From Ilyonectria destructans (Eukaryota; Ascomycota; Sordariomycetes; Hypocreales; Nectriaceae): a stretch of DNA of 64,000 nt. Position numbers and translations under genes: made by a program. Shown here piece by piece: positions 1 to 9,815 of this stretch (its first letter is position 1; each line of letters opens with the position of its first letter). Location of the stretch: contig JAHEWK010000006.1 in NCBI GenBank assembly GCA_020740775.1, forward strand, positions 2,480,001 to 2,544,000. Reading direction: 5' to 3'. The notes under the pieces were generated by a model. That model searched no databases and was not told the origin of the DNA. It saw nothing but the letters and a program-made list of their open reading frames with translations.

Positions 1-925
1 GTAGCACCGGCGTCGTGCATGCCAACGAGGCCGACTTCGTTGAGCTTGCGCATGGCGGACTTGACATGCTGGGCCTTGACGTCCGGGCCGGGCTTGGGCC
101 ACAGGTTGATGACGAGGTCCATGGCGTTGTCGCAGAAGACGCCCATTCCGGGCTCGCGGATGATATCGCCGCCGGGAATGACATCCGGGAGATCGGCGGG
201 GAGGAGATCGAGAACGGCTTGAGAGACCCAGGTGCAGTGGACGTCGATACGGTCCAGCATCATGTACAGGCCGCGGAGGCTTTCGTCTTCCTCGATGTCG
301 GCCTTGGGTTGGAGACGGAGTCAGCCTGAGGAGCCATGGAATGGGAAACATTCAATAGGAAATATTCAATGGAAAACATTCAATGGAGAAACAACTTATG
401 ACTTACCGCGGTTGGCATCCGGCCGAAGAAGGTCTGATCCCAACCAACACCGCGAACCCAGTTATCCTTGGAGCCGGCACCGGGGTTCGCGGCGAGGTAG
501 TCCCTCGTGCGGGATCGCACCTCATCGAGCGTTTCCGAGCCAAAAAGGTCAACCGAGTGAAGAAACTCGCCATACTGCAACAAATGGCCATGGCCGTCCC
601 AGAGTCCCGGAATGACGTAGCCATCCATGGCCTGGGCATTGCGTGGTGCGTCGGCATCAAGAGCTGCATCGCCGGCTTCGGCCTGATTTTCGGCGGGGGA
701 CCAGACGGCCGCGAAGGTGCCGTCGACAACGGAGAAGCATTGGGCCGCGGGCTGCTCGGTGTCGTGAGTTCTAACACCCTTGTAGCAGTACGTGACGGCG
801 TCATCATGGCTCCCGCTGGACGAGACGAGCAGAGGCTGCTGCTGGAGGCGGTACGCAACGGCCAAGACGACGACAACAATGGGGAGGGTTAGGCCCCATT
901 TCAACACGAGGGCAACAGCGCTCAT
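1..925 (-). CDS. Amidohydrolase family 3 (YtcJ-like), membrane-anchored, 5' part only
   Basis: Two exons are visible: 407-925 and <1-302, with an intron at 303-406 (donor GTAAGT). The splice at AAG|GCC joins GRMPTA to ADIEEDE in frame. The start is the ATG at 925; the reading frame runs further upstream only to a TTG. About the first 273 residues are in the window and the C-terminal part lies off the left edge. Residues 5-30 form a hydrophobic signal anchor. VIPGLWDGHGHLLQYGE contains the HxH metal-binding motif of the amidohydrolase superfamily, and IDVHCTWVSQ and GMHDAG further on also fit the YtcJ/amidohydrolase-3 pattern. Family members hydrolyse C-N bonds of varied, mostly unknown substrates. 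The anchor suggests the catalytic domain sits in the secretory lumen or outside the cell. The family call is firm; the substrate cannot be told. Confidence 0.85.
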
Positions 926-1998
926 TTTGGGAATTTCAGGGGGACTGCCTCCCGCGGGAAAAGTAACCGAGGAGTCGGATACAGGCAAAGAGAAGGCAAA
1001 GGCACCGAAACGTTTATTTTTGAGAAATCATGATACAGCGTTGAGTCAAAGGAGCTCCAGGGTTGGTGTAGATATCTTATCGATAAAGGATCATGACTAT
1101 TGTGTGCATTTCTCGCGGGGTATTTCCTTATCGGTGGAATGGTCTGGGGAAAGCCTGTGCTCCTGCTCCATGATCTACTTGTGTGGTGAACTGTGATTGC
1201 GAATGCGGACGGACCAAGTTGTAAGGCGTACTTAAGTTAGACTATATATTTGCTAAAATACCATGTTTCTAAAATCTCAAGAATTTCGTCTTGGCTCCAT
1301 TCTAATGACCATTTATCTCAACAAGGCGGCCGTCGTCCCATGGTGACCGCCATGAATGCTGAAAACGCCCTAGAGGTATAGCAGCGTTGGCAACGAGCAA
1401 ATCCGCATGCCATCCCGTCTCAATCCACACCGCCAATGACGGCTTCTGTCAGCGTCGAACAGCGAATAGACCACGAGAGCTGCAACCTGTAGCTCCACCT
1501 CGGGCCAACTCTCGTCCGTATTCCAACCCCTGCGATGCGCCGGAAACGAAGAGAAATGCATATTTGGCTTCACAACACGTAAGTTACCTTAGTTAGGTAC
1601 GCCCTTTTCTCGACTCCCGGAGCTGGTCTTCGGCGACGCCGTTTCAACCGTGTCTTGCATGTGAATGGGTCACTGCCATGTGGCATCCCGCCCGCCCGAA
1701 ACCCAAACCAAACACCATCATCGCGGTTCGTTACTATTACTCCATTCGTTGGCTTGAGTCCAAGTACAGTAAATGCTAAATAATTCTCTCCACGCGCTTA
1801 CTGCGATTGTTTGTCTTGTTTGTGATTGTGAATTGGTGTGATTCTACTGTGCAAACAACCAGGGTCACCACCTTTCAAGTACTTAAATCTTACAACCCGC
1901 TTGTGTCTTTAACCAAGTGGCCTCATACCAGCACACAACAGAATCTAGTAACATCACACTAAACTTCACACAACTTCACAAGATAGTACAGAGTCACC
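926..1998. other. Intergenic, divergent promoter region
   Basis: Separates the amidohydrolase (leftward) from the tyrosine phosphatase (rightward), so it should hold both promoters. The right part (about 1840-1998) is rich in A, C and T with CACAACTTCACA-type leader sequence just before the ATG at 1999. No convincing ORF, RNA gene or repeat. Confidence 0.6.
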
Positions 1999-2901
1999 AT
2001 GGCTCTTTCCATCAGCGAGTTTGAGGCTCTCTCCGCCATCCACATCCGCGAGCCCATCCCCGCCAACCTCCTCACTCGCGCCCTTGCCTCTCCACCCTTC
2101 ATCCCCTCGCGCACCCTCATCAACATCCGTGATCTCGGGGACGTCCCCGGCAGCGCCCTTCCCAAGGGTCGCTTCTACCGCTCCGGCACACTCGACGATG
2201 CGGGAGCCGACCCAGAGGCAACCGCCTGGCTCGCCGCACATGTCAAGCGCATCTTCGACCTGCGCAAAGGCTCGGAGCGCGCCCGCAACCCTAGCCCCGT
2301 CGTGCCGGGTGTCGAGAACGTTTGGTACGAACAAGATGGCAAGTATACGGCGCCTTCACTAGAGGAGTTTGCAGTCGGAGAGGGGGACGCTGCTTGGAAG
2401 CGCCAGTACTTGATCGTGACGCAGGTGTACAAGCCCACCATCCGTTCCGTGCTGGAGCATGTACGAGATCGGCCAACTGAGCCCTTTCTATTTCATTGCA
2501 CCGGTAAGTAGCCTGACACCTGTCTAAATTCTGGAGTATCTGCTTATTAAATCTTCCCTTGGCTATTTTTAGCTGGCCGAGACCGAACGGGCATCGTCGC
2601 CGGCCTTCTGCAGAGTCTCGCCGGCACAGCGACCGACCAAGTCATCTTTGACTACATGCTATCACGCATCGGCATCGAGATTGCTCGAGAGAAGCTCACT
2701 GCCTTCGCCGTAGCCAGTGTGGGTATCACAGATCCGGAGACACCTGGTTTTTGGAACCTCACCAACCTAAAGCCGTCGTACTGGATGGCGTTCCTTGAGG
2801 GGCTGCAGGAAGAGTATGGCGGCTGGGATGGTTATGTCACCAAGGGCCTGGGGTTCTCCGAGGAGGACTTGGAGACTATCAAGAAGAACCTGCGAGAGTA
2901 G
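1999..2901 (+). CDS. Tyrosine/serine protein phosphatase, Y_phosphatase3 (IphP/SiwA-like) family
   Basis: Exons 1999-2503 and 2573-2901 (intron 2504-2572, GTAAGT..TTTTTAG), 277 aa. The start has a strong CACCATGG context. Splicing completes the active-site loop HCTAGRDRTG, with catalytic Cys167 and Arg173 in the CX5R signature; the intron falls inside the Ala169 codon of this motif. The N-terminal half carries the family hallmarks NIRDLGD, GRFYRSGTLDD and IFDLRKGSE. Enzymes of this family dephosphorylate tyrosine and sometimes serine or phosphoinositides. There is no signal peptide or membrane segment, so a cytosolic enzyme is likely. The physiological substrate is unknown. Length is normal for fungal members. 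Confidence 0.9.
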
Positions 2902-3810
2902 GGGATAGTTGGCACCGCTTCACCTAGGGCGATAAGCGGCCGATGATGATACCACGTGTGGCATAGGCCATGTTTCACGAGATACCCGCGAAAAATTGGC
3001 AATGACGGCATGAGCTGCTGCCATCTACAATCATTGGGAGAATTTCGGAATTGCCAAGCTGTTGTAAATTATGGGTCTTCTGATTAAGATATTTTGACAG
3101 TCGCCAATTCAAGTTACATCCCTTGCCAGAACAACCTTGACAGAACTCTATCGAACTGCACAGAGATAATGCGCGAACCACAACCACTTCAGCACCGTCA
3201 TAGCAACGGCAACAGATCTCGATGGCGTTTTCGCACCCCAACTTGGCAACCCAGCACCCGTGACGTCGCAACCCTGCCAGCTGTGTTCCCGATTTATCCA
3301 GCATCATCGCAACCTCTCAAGCCTCTCCCCTATGACATCACCCCCACGACGCCGGACCCTGCAAGGGGTCTGTCCGGACCCACTTTCTCCGCCAATCCAC
3401 GGCCCGCGCTCTCCACCCCGGTGACGTTATCCACCCTCCCTCATATCCAAACGGGTTTCTTGGTGTTACTTCGAGGCAGGTTTTTGGGTGTTTCAACAGG
3501 GCTAGTATTCTCAGGATCAACGGCGCAGGGAACCGCGAACCATAGAGCTTGCGTTATGGCATCATTGCGACGGAGACGGCGTCATGGATGATGAACTTGT
3601 TGGCTACTCCGTAACATACGGTCCTGCTCGTCTTGCATTTGCCAAGATACCAAATCTCCCAGATCTAAACCGAGGTGTATATATACTCGCGTTCATCCAC
3701 AAGACTGTTACCAATCCCAAGCCAACACCAGCATTCAAAACCACAATCACCAACTTGTCAAACATCCAAACTCCTCACACTTTTAACAATCCACCCTCAA
3801 CAACTCCAAC
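2902..3810. other. Intergenic
   Basis: Contains the 3' end of the phosphatase transcript and the promoter and leader of the next gene. The ORFs here have no recognisable protein character. A TATA element at 3678-3685 is listed separately. The last 60 bases before 3811 are A/C-rich leader sequence. Confidence 0.6.
3678..3685 (+). promoter_or_regulatory. TATA box of the small basic protein gene
   Basis: TATATATA about 125 nt before the ATG at 3811, followed by a C/A-rich stretch typical of a fungal 5' leader. Position and strand fit a core promoter. Inferred from sequence only. Confidence 0.5.
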
Positions 3811-4195
3811 ATGCCTCTCACACGCACCCACGGCCAGACTACCGCCCCCCGCCGCCACTCCATCTTCAGCCGGCGCCGCGCTGCTCCCCGTCGCAAAAAT
3901 GTTGTGACAACCACCACCACCACCAGAGAACGCAGTCACGGTCTCTTTGGCAAGCGTGAGAAGGTCCATACCGTTCATCACCAACACCGCAAGCCCACCA
4001 TGAAGGACAAGGTCAGCGGCGCTCTGCTCAAGCTCAAGGGCAGCCTCACCCACCGCCCCGCCGTCAAGGTACGTGACCATAAAGCCATTTTCTATACCCG
4101 AAATCATTCAGACACTAACCTATCAATAGGCTGCTGGCACCCGCCGTATGCATGGCACTGACGGACGTGGTGCCCGACGCGTCCACCACGTGTAA
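3811..4195 (+). CDS. Small highly basic conserved fungal protein, function unknown
   Basis: Exons 3811-4068 and 4130-4195, intron 4069-4129 (GTACGT, branch CTAAC, CAATAG), 107 aa. The protein is very rich in Arg, Lys, His and Thr, with a run of six Thr near residue 35. Its most ordered part is MKDKVSGALLKLKGSLTHRP, and after the intron KAAGTRRMHGTDGRGARR. I associate this C-terminal pattern with a family of about 100-residue basic proteins seen across filamentous ascomycetes and usually left as hypothetical; that is from memory, not a search. There is no signal peptide, membrane segment or known domain. Its charge would suit binding nucleic acid or acidic surfaces. A clear TATA box upstream suggests an inducible or strongly expressed gene. 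Confidence 0.8.
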
Positions 4196-4629
4196 ACCAT
4201 GAATAATCAAAACATGACTACATGAGGGGAAAGATAAATGATGGAAGGGATGATAGAGATACCCCAAGAATACGAAGCCGGTCTGTTTAATTAGATGTAC
4301 TATTATGTCGATACTATTGTTGGACGTGGACAATGAAATGTTATTATGTTGCTCCATAAAGCAGAATCGTTTTTTATCCTTGCATCGCCAGCGACTACTA
4401 TCTATTATACTCGTGCAACCCCGTTCCAAAAGTCCGAAACTGCAAATCGGACCTGCCGACTGTTTTACAACCCACAAATTCAGTATCCCCTGCTTTAGCT
4501 CTCTTCCGAGCTGTCACAATGCTCACTTAACCCTCTCTGCCTCCTAATCCCCAACTCGATTATTCTCAGCGCCATTTTCACAACTTTACCCCCCCTAACG
4601 AGGCAGGCACAGAATTTCGCCGTCGTCGC
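4196..4629. other. Convergent intergenic region (two 3' ends)
   Basis: Lies between two genes that end towards each other. It is AT-rich from about 4200 to 4430, as expected of 3' UTRs. No ORF, RNA gene or repeat seen. Confidence 0.6.
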
Positions 4630-6685
4630 CTAATGTAGCTCATCTACATCGTCTTCAACACCCGCTGGGCGATATGGTGGTGCGAGGCGTATCTCTCCAC
4701 AAATTTTGCGCGCGTTGTCAAGGGGGTGAAGGGTTCTGGAAAACTGCATTGTCGACGATGATGACAACGGCCGGTTGTGGCCTCTGCGGACCGATGGGCT
4801 GGCCAGGTCTTGAATGTTAGATGCGGACAATCGATTAGAAATCAACCGATTTTTGTCGCGCTGGACTAGAGATGGCGTAACGGAAACAAAACTGGTCGCT
4901 AGTTCGTCCATTTCATCTGAATTAGCTCCCGAAATCTTAAGATGGGTATACTTTCGGAACGCCATCTCCAGATCCTCCAAGGCCTCTTTGCTGGGAGAAG
5001 GATGTTTCTTTACCCTGTTGGTCCCCCCTGCATCAATATTCGGTGTCATCTCGGCCACGTCGTGGCGGGTTCGTGTAACAGGATTCACAAGCCTTCCCTC
5101 ACTTGCTTTCATGGCAATCAACTCCAACGGTTGAGCTCTCATGAGCTCCTCTCGCCCAAGCCCGAGTTGGACCCCACCCAGCATTGAATTCACCTGCAAG
5201 AGCGTCGATCTTGGGTGATTCATCGTGGGGCTGTCGTCAAGACTAGCCGACGAGACTCTCTCAACTCGAATCCGAGGGGTTGATGATCCAACTGGCGGGG
5301 TAATCAAGATCCTATCCTCGATGTCGTTGTCGAATCCTTTCTCGGAATCAAAGGGATTGCGCGGTAGCGGTGGAATTATATCGCTGTCGTTGTCGAATCC
5401 TTTCTCGGAATCAAAGGGATTGCGCGGTAGCGGTGGAATTATATCGCTGTCGTTGTCGGACTCCTTTTTCAGCCGGCTCTCAAACGTCGTCGGTGTACGC
5501 GCCCTTCCAGACTCGGCAAAAGGATCGTCCAAGGATTTTCCACTCCGAAGCGACTTGCCATCATCTGCGACTGGTTTTCGAGCAACTTGACCACCAACGA
5601 TCCGTTGCACTTTCTTCTTGTTGAGATTGTCACCTTCATTGAGGCGGATCTCAATGGTGCTGATTGGGGACATGGCTGCAGGAGAAGGAAAAGGCGAGTT
5701 GAGAAGGCCATCCCTTAGCTCGTTGCCAACTTGCGGTTCTCCTCTGTCTCGACCTCTTGGGTTCTCGAAAGAACTTTTTGAGTGCAGACGATCCCATGCA
5801 TGAGAGACTTTGGCAAACATCCTTGATGAAACCATGCGTGTGAGTTTGGACGCCGACGAGTTTCCCATCTGGGGAGTTGAAGGCTTTAGAGCATTAGTGG
5901 CGGCCAGCATAGCATGGAGTTTCTGGTTGATGTCTTCAGGATCGGTTGACGTATCAGCGGGAGCTAGTCGGTCAGCGCCCACCGGTCTTCGATACCTAAC
6001 ATTTCCATCCACATCGCCGAGCGGAACAGAGGTAGATGCCTTCAAAGTAGTCGTCGGATGGGACTTGAGAGGGTCAAGGGACAGGGTTTTGGACTGGGGA
6101 AGGGGCCGTTGCAAGCCAGTCTCCTTTCGTCTCTGGTTCGAGTCTGCTCGCGATCGAGTACTGGGAGTTTGTCTCAATATCCTTGCTGAACTCTTTGGCG
6201 AATGCTTCTCTACTCGTGCAGTCCGAATTCGGGCATCGGGGGACAACGCAGGTCTTTCGAGTCGAGGTGAAACTCTTCGTGGAGAAATTATCGGCTGAGT
6301 TTTGGGCTTTGCGGCGCTCTTCGGCGATTTCGTTGGCAGTGGTGATTTATCTTGGCCCAATACCCGTTTCGAGGTACGGGGTGTATCATGCCCTTGAAGA
6401 GTTGCAGTAGTATCATCTAAGAGACGGCTGGCCATCTCTTCAATGCTGCTCGTGTGGCGGCCGGTCTTCCTTCGGGGTGGTCGTCGTGGTGTCTCGCTGG
6501 AAATGGAGACGGAGACAGCGAGAGGCTCTGTGCATGTCAGTATGGTGTCTTTGAGGAGATTTAGGGCTGTTATGACCTTGTTTCTTGGTTTGGATAGATT
6601 CCACCAGATGCTTTTGGCGGCGACGGGAGCCCAGAGACCTAAGCAAGCTCCTCTTCTTCCCATACGTGACGGTTGTCGACGCCAT
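4630..6685 (-). CDS. Long, mostly disordered protein with N-terminal TYGK motif; function unknown
   Basis: Exons 6577-6685 and 4630-6527, 668 aa. I infer a 49-nt intron (6528-6576; donor GTCATA, branch CTGAC, acceptor CACAG). It moves the N-terminus MASTTVTYGKKRSLLRS into the frame of the long ORF; without it the ORF would open with an unlikely hydrophobic sequence at 6663. The donor is not canonical GTRNGT, so this junction is the weakest part of the model. Nearly all of the protein is low complexity, rich in Ser, Pro, Arg and Lys with many SP/TP sites. One helix-like stretch near the C-terminus (EALEDLEMAFRKYTHL) looks ordered. Residues encoded at 5322-5457 form a perfect tandem duplication with the unit DNDSDIIPPLPRNPFDSEKGF. 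The early TYGK resembles short cohesin-regulator motifs, but no WAPL or kinase domain is present. Confidence 0.75.
5322..5457 (-). repeat. Exact 63-bp tandem repeat within the disordered protein gene
   Basis: Two identical 63-bp units start at 5322 and 5385, and the first bases of a third follow from 5448. The unit encodes 21 residues and keeps the frame. Identity at every base means the duplication is recent or kept uniform by slippage or gene conversion. Copy number could vary between strains. Confidence 0.9.
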
Positions 6686-8902
6686 TGCCGGCGCCGAGGT
6701 GATTGTAAAACGAGTGACAGAGAACGAGTGACGGGAAATGAGTGACAAAAAAAGAGCGGACAGTTAGAAGAAAGTAGTTGGGGGGAGATTGACTGTGATG
6801 AGAAAAAGGGTCCTCAAGGTGTTCCTATTCTGGGTGCACAGTGAATCAGACGGTGAGCAAATCCTGAGGCGGAGGAAAGAAGCAAGTCAGAACCGACCCC
6901 CAGGGTCGTATAGGTGACTTAAAACGAGAGGAAAGAGCTTCTTGGTTTGAAGACTCATCAGTGAGGTTCCAGCTCCCAGCGGAAGCAGAAATCAGGGTGC
7001 GTGGATGGGCTTTGGCGTAGTTGGGGGAGAGGGCAGAGTGAGAGAGGAAAGAGAGTGAGACGAAGGCGCAAGGGTAAAGTGCGGAGTGACGCAGGGAAAT
7101 AATAGACTCACAATTAGGTGACGATGAATCTGAGCAAGTTTTCCAAGGCGGCAGCGTATTGGCCTGCGATTTCGGAGGGAGTGGCCGCTGTTGACAGGTG
7201 CCTACCGGAAGGAGCAGACTGTCAACCTCAGGATTGACTGACTCTGGCTGACTCAAGCTCCGAAGCGCTCCGAGGTGCGCAAACCCTTGAGGAATTCGCG
7301 ACAACTCTCCGGTTTCCCCAAATAACGGGTCTCGTGCAGGACCTGATTCTCGGTATGACAGTAGCCTGGAAGGATTGTGTTGTTCTGGAAGCAAAATCCA
7401 AGGACACCAGACCAATCGCGAATTCCAAAGGCAGGTGTAGATGACCACAGCAAATAAATACCTCTGGCCTCTGGAATCGGGATCTGATAGCTAGCTGTTA
7501 AAGTCCAAGGGAAGAGGAGCAATTCATGGCTGATCGCCCAGAATACCTTACTTATCAGGAGAATGTTGCGTGAAGCACACGCTTCTGTCGTCCTACCTGA
7601 GATCCTGCCTCCGTCTAGTGCTGTGGCAACTGTCTATCGTTGTGCATCTGCGCAAGTATTTGACTGGGAAGTGCCGTTGCTTGTCGCACCGCTGGCCATG
7701 TTTGAGATCCAGCTACTTCTCTTGGAGTCTCGGTTGGCTGTCTCTCGTGTTGCATGCACTCAGCCAAGCCGTGAAGCCTTCGGCAGCAGTCTACCGAATT
7801 AAAACTGCTCGTCGAGGATGTTATTGAGGTTTCAAACAAAGAACATTGATTGGAGTGCCTCGGATGCTTCCGATGTTCGACATGGGTGTCTACGGCTGCA
7901 CTTCGCTTTCACAATGACGCCGATCTCCGAACGTGGTCACGGAAAGCTACATGTGATTCAATGTTATCTTAGTTCTTGGCGCTCTTCATGCCACCTCATT
8001 TTAGCACGCTGGATTTATTACCCACTCCACGCCACTCCATCTGTCTGAGCCGACAATAGAGCAGGGGCCCGGGAGAGTATTGGAGGGTTGGGAGACGAGC
8101 GAACCTCCCGAGACTCCCAGAGCTCAACATCGACCCTGGGCGCCGTAGAGCGTGTCGTATTCACGCCTTTGTAAGATATTGCGTGGGGACGTAGGGGATT
8201 TTGCGTGAACAGCCCGGCTCGAGGCAACGACTGCAAACACTCACAGCACATTCTCGATGGCATTGTCTAATGATTTTCCCAGTCCCTGGGAGTAAACATC
8301 TCGAGGATAAGGCGATCCACAGCATCAAGGAAGCCCAGTTTAAGTCAATGTCTTATTTTGTTGTGACACATTACTCAAAGGGCACCACTTTCGAATTCGT
8401 GCATCGTGAGAAGATGTTCACGGGTCTTTGGACGTACGTCGTTGCTCTCGGAGGCACGTGATGCTGCCGCCGGAGGGCATCGGAAGAGATGTGTGGCGCA
8501 GCACGCTCAAGCCCCGGAAGTCGGTCCCTCTGTGGCGCTTTTTTTACATCATGATCTCTCCAAAATTTCCCAAACGTGAGGTCATCGCGCAGGGAGGGAT
8601 TTCTCAGACGACAGGGAAACGATTGCGTTGCTGAAATTGTATCGGTATCGCGATTCTCCAGTTGTTCCTTTCCGCTGCCAATTGTCATCCACGACTCCCC
8701 GGGGCTGACACGATATCCGAGAGCTCCGGTAACCACTTCGCCTCCCTCCGATCTCCGAAACCCGCTCCGAGCTCCCAGAAATCGCGAGGCGGTTCATTCC
8801 AGACCGACCACGTTTCCGAGAACACCCTGTGAACACATCGGCGTTTCTGCGAGCATACAGGCATAATTCAAACTCTCAAGGACACCAGTCCCATCGAAAG
8901 CC
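6686..8902. other. Intergenic, divergent promoter region
   Basis: 2.2 kb between the disordered-protein gene (leftward) and the DUF1279 gene (rightward). A 200-codon leftward open frame at 6846-7448 has a composition unlike a protein, no ATG-started conserved part and no homology I recognise. I treat it as chance. No RNA gene or mobile element seen. Confidence 0.5.
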
Positions 8903-9815
8903 ATGTTGCGGCAATCCGTTCGGGGCGTGCGACTTCCTCTGAAGGCGTTCAGCCAGCCGATCGAGCAGGGGGCATGGAACGGTGCCTGGAGGAGGCTCTT
9001 CACTTCCCAGACCAAAAGCCGGGTGCCGTCTGAGCTGTGGCAGTGGAAGACAGCCCCGTGGCAGGGCCTATTGGCGAAGCTACGACCAAAAACCTTTACA
9101 ACGCCTGGTACGCTCCAGGGTGTATTGAGGCGCGGGTTCCGATTTTCAGCGCGGCGCAGGACAGACAAGGGACCTACCGTTAAGGAAGGCGTGGAAGCGA
9201 CGGGATTGAAGGCTCGGCTCAAGAAGCTCATCAAGGAGTATGGCTGGGTCACCCTGGGTGTCTACATCGGTCTGACAATTTTGGATTTCCCTTTCTGCTT
9301 CTTGTTCGTTAGGGCTGTCGGGACGGAGGCGATCGGTGAGTTGACCCAAACATTGTCGGTGAGGTCTCATGGTGGCTAACACGTGTGGCGTCGAATTTAG
9401 GCAAGGTTGAGCACTCCATTACGTCCTCCGTTAAGGAAATTATCCCTGAGTCCGTCAAGGAGGTCTGGCATAAAGTCTGGCAGTCCTTCAAGAAAGCCGA
9501 GACTCAGGCGCTTGGCGATGGCGATATCAGTGATCGTATGGAGATGGCGACCTGGGGCGTCGAGAAGGCTGAAGAGCAGAGCAAAAATGCAGCCAGTATG
9601 TTAACTCCTGTTGACGGGCTTATATGGAATCCCAATCAGCGTTTCTTGAAACTGACAACTCCTTTACAGGTCTCGCAACTCAGCTGGCGTTCGCATACGC
9701 CATCCACAAGAGTTTCATTTTCCTTCGTGTTCCCCTGACTGCCTGGCTTACACCCCGAGTTGCCAGATACCTCCAATCGTGGGGTTGGAAGATCGGAAAG
9801 AAGAAGTCGGCCTAA
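8903..9815 (+). CDS. Mitochondrial DUF1279 (FAM210-like) protein, Nat2-type
   Basis: Exons 8903-9335, 9401-9595 and 9670-9815 (introns of 65 and 74 nt), 257 aa. The N-terminus is rich in Arg, Ser and Phe with almost no acidic residues, as in a mitochondrial presequence. At about residues 110-145 the DUF1279 core appears: LKKLIKEYGWVTLGVYIGLT followed by a membrane segment ending FVRAVG. A second hydrophobic stretch near the C-terminus (LAFAYAIHKS, then FLRVPLTAWLTPRVARYL) completes the domain. Fungal members are annotated as peptide alpha-N-acetyltransferase Nat2 after the yeast gene, but the domain has no acetyltransferase motifs. Animal FAM210A/B act in mitochondria. I therefore trust the location more than the enzyme name. 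Confidence 0.9.

Noticed and set aside
926..988. Upstream extension of the amidohydrolase frame by 21 codons
   Set aside because: It would begin with TTG at 988; the first ATG, in a good context and directly before the signal anchor, is at 925.
6846..7448. 200-codon leftward open frame
   Set aside because: Composition and lack of motifs suggest noncoding DNA; no splice or start evidence.
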